Source: Zantedeschia hybrid cultivar
Lineage: Eukaryota; Streptophyta; Magnoliopsida; Alismatales; Araceae
DNA: 64,000 nucleotides
Direction of reading: 5' to 3'
Assembly: GCA_030544215.1 (NCBI GenBank)
Contig: JARZZO010000013.1
Span: 28,317,229-28,381,228 of the forward strand
Made by a program: the position numbers and the translations under genes. Numbering within the stretch: position 1 is the first letter of the stretch; each line of letters opens with the position of its first letter. This document shows, one piece after another, positions 27,201 through 36,900 of this stretch. The notes beneath the pieces were generated by a model, which saw nothing but the letters and a program-made list of their open reading frames with translations, had not been told where the DNA came from and did not search any database.

Positions 27201-30200
27201 GATGTGAAATTAAAACATGGAAGTCTTTTACAAGAAGTTCTTATGACGGATGTTTCTACGATGATTTGATTTTCATCTTATAAATCATAAGAAAAGAGGT
27301 GACACAATGGCTGGCGGGACGACGAGACGCCTCCCGAGGATAAGGTGGCATACGAGAAACACTCTAACAATGTGTGGCGGCGAGACACCGAGCATCCCTA
27401 ATGTGGTAACAGTTCCAGAGTCCAGGAGTGGGACATCGGCTGGACAAAAGACGGAATTCTTTCTTGAGTGCACTCAAAGGCTGGGGTGTAGACGCTGTAG
27501 TGAGGAAGTGCAGGTGCATTGTAGACCCGACTTAACCCTTCCAACCTCCTCAAAAGGTTTCCGTAGACTTATTGGCTGGGTAGGCTTTAGGGTGATAGGT
27601 GCGTTGGAGGAACGGCCTACTCATCGTTACGACTGTTAGTTCATGGTTATCCATATCACTTCTAAAGAAAAGGATGAGTCACCTTATGAACTTACGACTT
27701 AAGAACGATTAATGAACTTTACGACTAAGCGGATAATAATTATGATGAGATGATCGATCAGATGAATGAATAATGAACGAACGACCCAATCATGAAACAT
27801 GATGCTAATGACTAACAAATGATAATTTCATAATTTCTATGCTAGTATAAAGTACCACTAAAAGAAAGGAACATATGAAAAGAGGTGATAGTTATTGTTC
27901 TGAATCTTATGATAAATGTTTTTCAATCCAGGTTTACGTTGTTTTACAATGCATGCATCCCATATTAATGTAATGCGTTATTCCATTAAGGTTTCATGCA
28001 TTTAGGAACACATTATTAGGTATAGTCTAAAGATTATCAATAGAAAAATAAAATATGTAAATTGCTATAAATTAACTTAAGAAATTTAACCTTGAAATAT
28101 TATTACATTTATTGCTTCATTTCGAATTGTTACTTATAACTGCTAACCAGATAAGCAAACTATATATGATGCATAAGTCAAGAAAGGAGTAAATAAAATT
28201 GGTACGAATATATGTTTATAAGTGGGATATCAGTAAAGATGTAAATAATCCCTATTGAGAACTCAATTTACATGTTCTCATAAAAGTTATTTAATATATT
28301 TTTCAGAGACCCATAGAGGATGACAAAGATAAAGAAAATAGCTCCAATATAAATAAACAAAAAGAAAAATCAGGTATGGCCAATTGTTTTAATTATTTGG
28401 GATATGTTACTTGTATTACTGTTGTATGATGGACATGATATGCATGTTGTTTCTTTACATTTATGTTCCTTATCGTTTTGTTTTTACTCTTGTACACCCA
28501 CCAACGTTACCCTCTCTCTCTAAGCTTTCTCTCTAACATACTCCCTCTCTCTCTCTCTAAGCATTCTCCCTATGTCTCTAAGCTCTCTTCTCTCTCTAAA
28601 CTTTCTCTCTACTCATCTCTCTATGATTCTAGTATCCTACAAAGCTCTCATTTGTTCGAGACTTCGAACTGGCTTTGGGAAGTGGCGCACTATAACGACC
28701 AGATGAACGCTTCGACGTGCTTTTTTTAAGTTGTTTTTCTATAACATACTCTCTCTCTCTTACTAACATCTTTATCTATCTAAAATTTTCTCTCTTGCTC
28801 TCTAACGCTAATAATTCACTGCAATTTTTTTCTTCTCTTAAATAGATTAGCATTAGTAGTTCTCAATAATAAATAAATTTGATAAACTTATCTGATGCAG
28901 GACAGGAGGGGGGGTAGATCGGAAGTAGATAGAAGAGAGGGGGTTGGAGGGGTAGATCGGAAGTAGATAGAAGAGAGGGGGTTGGAGGAGAAGAAGACTA
29001 GGGTTCCCGTCCCGTCTCGGGAGAAAACACGCAACGGCGGCTCTTCATTTCAAATTTCTTCTTCCATTGCTTTCCCACGAGGGGATACAGGACAATATAT
29101 AGACTCTTCAAAAAAAAACCTAATAGGAAAATTACTAAACTACCTCTAAGACTCCGAAAATAACTAAAAAACATGTGAAAATTGCAGATAAATTAAAAGA
29201 CTCCCAATGGGCCAAATGAGCTGCACATTGGACCTTAGACTCCATTCCAGCTGCTCCTGGATCCCCATCATTATCGCATTGTGCTTTCAAAGAAAATTAA
29301 GAAATATGCACCCCTCTTTTTTTATAAGGATTGTTAAATTTTGGATATAAGCGATAATAAAAATACTCCAATCGTTTGTACCAAATTATATCTCAAACAT
29401 CATCCACAAAGAACCTAACAATCTTTTTGTGGTCAAGTTCTTTGTAAATGATGTCTGATATACGATTTGGTGCAAAATATAAATGATTAAAGCACCTTTA
29501 TTGTCACGTGTACCAAGAATCTGATAATGCTCTCTAAAAAAAAAGTGTTGCATATTTCTTAACTTTCTTCGAAAATATGACATGGTAAGCTTATTAGTTT
29601 TATTTACTACTGAAATCACTAATTCTAATGTATTTAAGAGAACAAAAAAATGACAGTGGATTATTAAAGTTAAGGAGCAAAAGAGAGAAAACCTTAGAGA
29701 GGAAAAGATAGAGAGAGCATGTATTATAAAGAGGCCATGTATTAAGAAACACATAGAGTGAAAATTTTTTACTTAGAAAGCAAGAGAGAGTAAAAAATAA
29801 AGGTTCACAAAGACACTTAGCATTTTTTAGAATTTTTAACATTTCTTTTGATTTTTTCTGGGCAATTAAAAAAAGAAATAAGGTAGAAGGGGGATCGGAC
29901 CGGATCAATAGGGATCCAATCTTATTGTTCTGGATTTGGCCGATCCATGCCTGATCCTCAATCCTTCCTTCGGCTGAACAAGATCAAAATTGGCCAATTT
30001 GGCTGTGAGTAGATCGCAACAAGTTCAGATCAAAATGGCTGGAACCAGCTACAATTAGTCTTGGAACTGAAATCGGGATCATAACGGGCCGGGGCTGATC
30101 CAGCTCCAAAATCCATTTTCTAATATCTTCATTAACAGAGGCATTAGCCATCTTGGAATAATTAAGAATAAGAAGAAATAACACCACATAATTAAGAAGA

Positions 30201-33200
30201 TACAAGTGTTTGACACAATATAAGCAAGTGCCTGAGTGAGTGCGGGGGCAAACATAAAGTGAGGCAAGGTGTTTTTGGCTTGCCTCGCCTTTTCTCATCA
30301 CGGGGAGCAAGGGGACTGCCTTTGGTAACATAGCTTTAGACAATCTTCTCTCCAGGCACTCTTCCCACAAGCACACCAAATAAGCACTTTTCTATCTATT
30401 GTATGCCTTCAGTTTTTTCCTCCCTTTATCTGCACAAGGGTCTCCATCAGGACATATTTTTGAATTTGCTCAACACTAGATGATACATTCTTCTGTACAC
30501 ACTCCACTTGATTCATTTACAACCACCTTCTTCCTCTTTTACGCCAAGCATCTTCTATCAATTAGCATAGAATGTTTTCTTATTCCCCATTACATTAACT
30601 AATTCACTGTATTTTGATACACCTTCGCATAAAGCATTCTGATGGGGATCCAGGAGCAGCTGGAATGGAGTCTAAGGTCCAATGTGCAGCTCATTTGGCC
30701 CATTAGGGGCCCATTGGGAGTCTTTTAATTTATCTGCAATTTTCACATGTTTTTTAGTTATTTTCGGAGTCTTAGAGGTAGTTTAGTAATTTTCCTATTA
30801 GGGTTTTTTTTGAAGAGTCTATATATTGTCCTGTATCCCCTCGTGGGAAAGCATTGAAGAAGAATTTTGAAAAGATGAGCCGCCGTTGCGTGTTTTCTCC
30901 CGAGATGGGACGGAAACCCTAGCCTTCTTCTCCTCCAACCCCCTCTCTTCTATCTACTTCCGATCTACCCCCCCTCCTGTCTCGCATCAACTTGGTATCA
31001 AAGCCCAACTCCGATCCCCATCGTGCCTCCACTGCCTTCTCTTTTTCTCTGCCTTCCTCCACCTTCTCTCTGCGCTGCGTAGTACCGCCGGCAACGACCC
31101 CTGTCCACGCGGCCAGTCGGCTCTCCGGCGAGTTCCCACGTCTCCCTGCGGTCCAAAGGGTGGTTCTTCACCGTGAGTTTTCCCCGCCGCCGCAGGCCCC
31201 GGAGGCCCCTCCCCGCAGGCCCGCTGTCACCACAGGTTCCGGGGATCCCCTCCCTCGGACTCCCTTTCCACGCGACGCTGACCCCACGCGGTCTTCCCCT
31301 CCCCTGCTGGAGTCAGCCGTCCCCTCTGGGTCGATCAGGGCTAAAGAGGAAAGAAGCAGAAGACGAGGAAGAGGAGATCGGCGAAGCGGTGCCTGGTGTG
31401 GAGAGGATTGACCGGGTCGTCTGCTGCTGCCGCGGCAGCCGTCGCCGTCTTCCACCGCCAACGCCAGCTTCCCCGCTCTCTTCCTCCCTGCGTAGACCCC
31501 TCCCCGGCCATCACCGGCACCCCTCGCTGCCGGCGCCGCCCTCGCCGGCGCCCCACGCTGTCGCCGGTCACCATCGCCGCCGTTGACGTCGCCAGCCAGC
31601 GTTGCCCGGCCGCTGGCGCACCCCGCCGCCGCGGTGGCCACCCAACCCCCTTCCCTTCTCTTCGAAGCGATGAACAGTGCAAGGGGCTAGGGTTCGAACC
31701 CCTTTAAGCTAAACCCGGTCAAACCGGATTTGACCCGGTCTGGTCCAAGGCCCTTGCCTTGGGACCGAACCCTTTGGCCTTTGGCTCGAGCCTGTCTCGG
31801 GTGGTCCGAACCACCAGCTATCTAGCTGAGCCAGGGTCCCTTGGGTTCGAGCCAGGTTGAGTTTCCACTGAGCCAGGGTCCGAACCCAAGCCCCCAACGG
31901 TTCGAGCCACCCTGCCTCTTCAACCTGGTTTGCTACAGTGCACAGGGGGTGCATTAGAAGTTCTTATCGCACCGCCAACACCCGGGGCTCGTCCGTGCTC
32001 CGATTTGCGCGCCGCTTGTGTCGTTGGGATCGTATTGGTGAGGCCAACCTCGTTGTACGTTCCGCCTGACAGCAGTGTCTCGTTTTGCGTGCCGCACTTG
32101 TACGCTTTACGAGGACACTCGGGCGCGCCGTTCGAGGTCTTTCTGGACTCCGATTTGTGCACCGTTAGTGCCGTCGGATCCGTCTCGACGAGGCCAACTC
32201 AGATCCAGTGTGCTGTTCCCATATTTGCCTCGTTTTGCGTGCCACTTGTGCACGCATACCGAGGACCCGGAACGTGCATCCCGAGGCCAACCCAAGTTGC
32301 CTCGATTTGCGTGCCAGCATCCCAGCGTACAGATTTCGCAGCAGCTAGTGCCCGCTTACCTCATTTTGCGTGCCACTTTTTGCACGCATATCGAGGATGA
32401 TGATTTGAGCTCCGATTCTTGTGCCGATCGTACCGGTGGCATCCTGGCAGTGAGGCGGACCTCGTCCATCATTTCTTTGGCCAGTGGTACATTTTATCAT
32501 CATGGATTTTAGTTTTGAGGTAGAGCTACCCAATTCCGTGAAAACTCGGGTGTATCTTGAGGCAACGTCGTTCGGCAACGTCATTTCACAATCTATTGTG
32601 GATTCTATCTCCCACACGGACTACGTAAGGGTCTCTAGAAATCAAGTCTATGTGCCATTTTTCCATCTCTTAAGGAGAAGCAGTACTTCCCGAGCCGTCA
32701 GGTATTATGATGATGCGTGGTGCAAGATTATACCCAATGGCTCGTATATCGGTTTGGGTAGAGAATGGATAGACGAGTGGCAAGTTGTGATTGATCATAC
32801 TGGACGAGATTGTCTAATACAACCTAAGGAATACCAGGCACCCTTTTTTATTCTCAATGCCACTTATCAGGATCGAGAGAGGTTTCAACAAGCAGTTGAT
32901 TGGGAGCGCGAGAAGTCCCAGATGAGGAGTGATCTTCAGAAGATTTCTGCCATGCTTGCCAAGCTGACCAAGCCAAAAGATGTTGTCTATGAGGCCGACC
33001 CAACGATGCTTGAGGAGTATGAAAATCAAATGAAGGAGGTGCACTATGTGGCCGATCCAGTCCTAGAAGATGAATATTTGGGGGAGGTCGAATCAGTGAC
33101 GCATATAGCAGATAATGACCTCTTCCCCACTAAAGGGAACGAGCCGAGGACAGAACCACTACTGGGAGATGTAGTCGATCAGCCGAAGGTCGTTACAGAT

Positions 33201-33889
33201 GTTATCAGTTTGCATGATTTTGACCACATATGGAGCGACGTCGAGGCACAATTTTCTCCTCAGGTTGGAGCATTCATGCGCGCGATGATCCATGGGTCAT
33301 CGGTGTTGCTTTCCGAGCATGCTACAATCATTCCCCCATGGATATTGACTCATTTTAAAATTCGAGGACGAATTTTTTCGAACCAGGGGAGAATGATGGG
33401 GATCCAAAAGCAGCTGGAATGGAGTCTAAGGTCCAATGTGCAGCTCATTTGGCCCATTAGGGGCCCATTGGGAGTCTTTTAATTTATCTGCAATTTTCAC
33501 ATGTTTTTTAGTTATTTTCGGAGTCTTAGGGGTAGTTTAGTAATTTTCCTATTAGGGTTTTTTTTTGAAGAGTCTATATATTGTCCTGTATCCCCTCGTG
33601 GGAAAGCATTGAAGAAGAATTTTGAAAAGATGAGCCGCCGTTGCGTGTTTTCTCCCGAGATGGGACGGGAACCCTAGCCTTCTTCTCCTCCAACCCCCTC
33701 TCTTCTATCTACTTCCGATCTACCCCCCCTCCTGTCCCGCATCACATTCTTTCCGTACTGTCCAACCCTTCTTCCTTACCCCCTATTCCAAGCAATCCTT
33801 GCTTGCTTTGCCCACTACCCTGTGCTTGCTCCTTCTACTAACTCCAACCATTTTTATCACCTACGTAGAAGGTGTTTTTCAAGAGGCAT

Positions 33890-33950
<61 letters not shown>

Positions 33951-36900
33951 TATTAAGCAGATTATCACTGCTATTTTCTTCTAAGAGTAGTGCCAATATT
34001 AGTGTCATGTCAATGTCATAATAATGCTATTTTCTTGCAATTTTCATCTTACTGTAATATTAGTGCCACATTAAGTAGGTTATTAGGAAGTAGGTGCCTA
34101 GGCAGTGCCTAAGCGAACACGTAAATGCTTTAGTGCTCAGAGAACCCACGATTACCTTCGGTCGCCTTACCATCATGACAACTATGATTTGCTGTCTATC
34201 ATCTTCAAATTTTCAAAACCACTGCCGAATCACCAACCTGATATTCCTCCAGTATGTCACCTCAAGTTATGATGATCACCTAACTAAGGATCACTAGGAA
34301 GCAAAAGACTGTTATGGACTATATCTGCCAAAGCCTTGGAAAAGCAAGATGATGGATATAAGATATCCCACAGTTTAGCATAAGAAAATACAAAGAAAAT
34401 GCATCAGATATGCTCAATAAGCCTGACATAGAGACCTAGAGATGAAATGCTAAACATTTTTTGTTAGTTTTTGTATAAAAGACTAGACAAACTAATGACT
34501 TGCTGCGTTTTAGCCACAGGTCCCACTCTTTTGCTTGTTTTGCTGTAAACTCAAGGTAAACATAGGGATTTGATGCAACTCTTTTTTATTTAATACAATT
34601 GTGGTACTGTCCACTTTCAAAAAACATAGGGATTTGATAACATTCAGGCCAAATAATGAGCTATTCCATAAAGAAGCATATGTGATTGAAAATTTGAAAG
34701 CTGACCACTGCCAAAGGGAAAACTCTTTCTTGACCTTTAAAAATTTTGCCTCTAGCCTGGTTGCTCCATTTTTTTGAGAAATAATCAGGTATACCCCCGA
34801 TTTTATTAAAATAAAAAGAGGAAGTACATCCAATGCAGCCGAGACGAGAGGTTCCTCTGACTGAGAACTCTAACAAAATTAAAGATTACATGAAACTAGT
34901 AAATTTAGCCCAAGACTCAGCTGGAACTCCTAATATATGACGACTCCACCAATACCAAAAGGATACTGCTCGAAGACATATATTATCTATGTACACTTTG
35001 GTACCCCTAAACAGGTTATCATTCGTGTTTCTCCATATGCTCCAGCCCAAGACTCAGCCTAGTTGCTCTATTATTCTCCCAATCCATTCATGATCTTTCC
35101 TTTTCAACTCATGGATGGATTACACTTCAGGACCTACTTTTGGCATTAAAATTTCCAAGCTGGGAAGGCATACAAACAGTGATTGACCTATCACGCATAA
35201 AAGCATCCTAGTCATCTATTCATCCTAACTTTCTAGCTATGAACAATAAGGAAGTAAACCCAGGGGTCCTTTTTATAATGAGTTAGAAATACCTCATTCT
35301 CCATTCCATTCTATCAAAAGTCCTAAACAACCCCACTTGATGGAGGGTCCACACTTAACAGAACTTGTGATAGGATGCTAGGTAAAGGTGAACTAAGTAA
35401 AACTGAAACATGCCAGATAAGCTTAACCTAGACTTTTTTCCCAGGAACAAGTAAAACTTTTCCCAAACCTCACCAAGAGTACCACACCACCCTTTTTAAG
35501 ACCACATGAAGACATGGAGAAGTCAACTGCTCTGGGAGCAATCCCTAGTTTACATTTATGATACACACAACTGGCACCATTGGAGGTAGAGGTCCTGGAG
35601 GTCCAACAATCCTGTATTTTGGATAGTCTCAGTAGGGTGGCTGAGTAGGTGGTGAATCTTCACTACATGGGTCAGGATGATATGTATGATATGTTCCTCC
35701 TGTATGGACAAAGGGATCTTTTTTTTTTTTCAGCATTCTGGTACTATAGTTATACATTACATCCCTTTTTGATATTTAAACATGTGGTAACCTCCACTAA
35801 AAGAGAAAAAGAAAACAACTAGTGCCATCGGGTGGAACCGAACTTGTTGACTGAAACTGAATTTGCAACCTTGGGGAATAATAAATCCCAGATCTTGAGG
35901 CAATGGGGCAACCCCCCCACCCGGTTCAGCACAAGTGAAAGATAAAATTTACAGCCAATGAGAAAAAGTCAGTAGAGGAAAATCCTTCCAAGTGTATGTC
36001 CTAAAGGATATGGTCCACCAAGGGAGCGTTTACATGGAATCTTTCTTCAACTGTTACTCTACAGAAATGTATAACTATGCATTGACATTTTGAAAACCAA
36101 ACAATGAATGACTGGCATACACTTCCATGTTGTATAAGGCTTCCCAAGTTCCAATGATGGATGCACATTGTATCTCCAACATTACATACGTTATAAATGT
36201 ATGGCAGGAGAACTAACTCTAAAAAATTACAAATACTAAAATATTTATTTCTTACTGGTAATGAAATCAGCACCGCACGTGTTTAATACTTATTTTTTGA
36301 CTCGCAATGAAATCAGCACTGCAAAATGTTTAGTACACACCAGGCCAAATCAAATAGGCCACAAAGCGTTGTCACATACAAAGTATTCAAGACACACAAG
36401 CTACATAGTGCACTCTGCCTCAGAATGTCTGTTTATGCTTCTGCTTCTTCAAAAACGACAAGATGCCCTTAATCATAAGGCCAAGAGAAAGGTAGAGAAA
36501 CTTAGTTTTGCTCAACTAGTCTTCAGCTTGGTGGCCATAAGAATATCTTTTGCAGCATGCTCTTACCTCTTGTTTATATTGTTTTCTTTCCAAGACTTAA
36601 ACAAATTTGGAAAATCAGTTGACACAAATAATGACATTATGAAACCCTAATAAAATACACCAATGGGCATCTAAAGTCAAAGTGGAGTAAACATTCTTCA
36701 GTATTCAAATTTAAAACAAAAGGTACCAGGAATTTTCTTTCACAAAGGGGTGGGAACAGGATGTACCTGTGATTTTGGTAACATTTCATCTCTCTTAATC
36801 ATAGTTTGAATAAGTGTTAGATGATCCAAGAGATCATCCTCAGAAGCTCTAATCTCAAATTGGCTGCACGTCGAAACAGCCATTAAGAACATCAACCAAA

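Larger units (their letters stand above)
18199..28502 (+). mobile_element. Non-coding LTR retrotransposon with nested insertions
   Basis: The 5' LTR (18199-21946) starts TGTAGGACCCCAC and ends GGACATTACA. The primer-binding site TGGTATCAGAGC follows at 21949, a purine-rich tract precedes 23870, and the 3' LTR (from 23870) starts TGTAAGACCCCAC. The internal region is only about 1.9 kb and has no gag or pol, so this is a non-autonomous element with large LTRs. The LTRs are clearly diverged by substitutions and indels. A MITE lies only in the 5' LTR and an RTE LINE only in the 3' LTR. The last 30-odd bases of the 3' LTR are missing. Confidence 0.88.
23870..28502 (+). repeat. 3' LTR, interrupted and truncated
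   Basis: It aligns with the 5' LTR from TGTAAGACC to about 28502. Between 25520 and 27105 it is interrupted by an RTE LINE. It ends at TTGTACACCCACC, lacking the last 30-odd bases including the terminal CA. A run of 27 G lies at 24410-24436, longer than in the other LTR. Confidence 0.82.
30640..33744 (+). mobile_element. Young complete non-autonomous LTR retrotransposon
   Basis: Two nearly identical LTRs of about 350 bases (30640-30989 and 33394-33744, TGATGG...GCATCA) flank a 2.4-kb interior. The 5-base target duplication CATTC at 30635-30639 and 33745-33749 is perfect. I count about five substitutions and one single-base length change between the LTRs, so insertion is recent. The interior has a PBS-like site, a GC-rich leader with repeated hairpins and one long frame of unknown function. 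There is no gag, protease, integrase or RT, so the element depends on a partner. Confidence 0.93.

Noticed and set aside
31168..31707. Long GC-rich frames on both strands in the young LTR element
   Set aside because: Low-complexity Arg/Pro/Ala/Gly composition in several overlapping frames, no recognisable domain; this is the GC-rich leader.
31685..31715. tRNA-like GGTTCGAACCC box
   Set aside because: Only the T-arm-like word is present; no A box, acceptor stem or anticodon arm. The GGTTCGA word recurs in this GC-rich leader.
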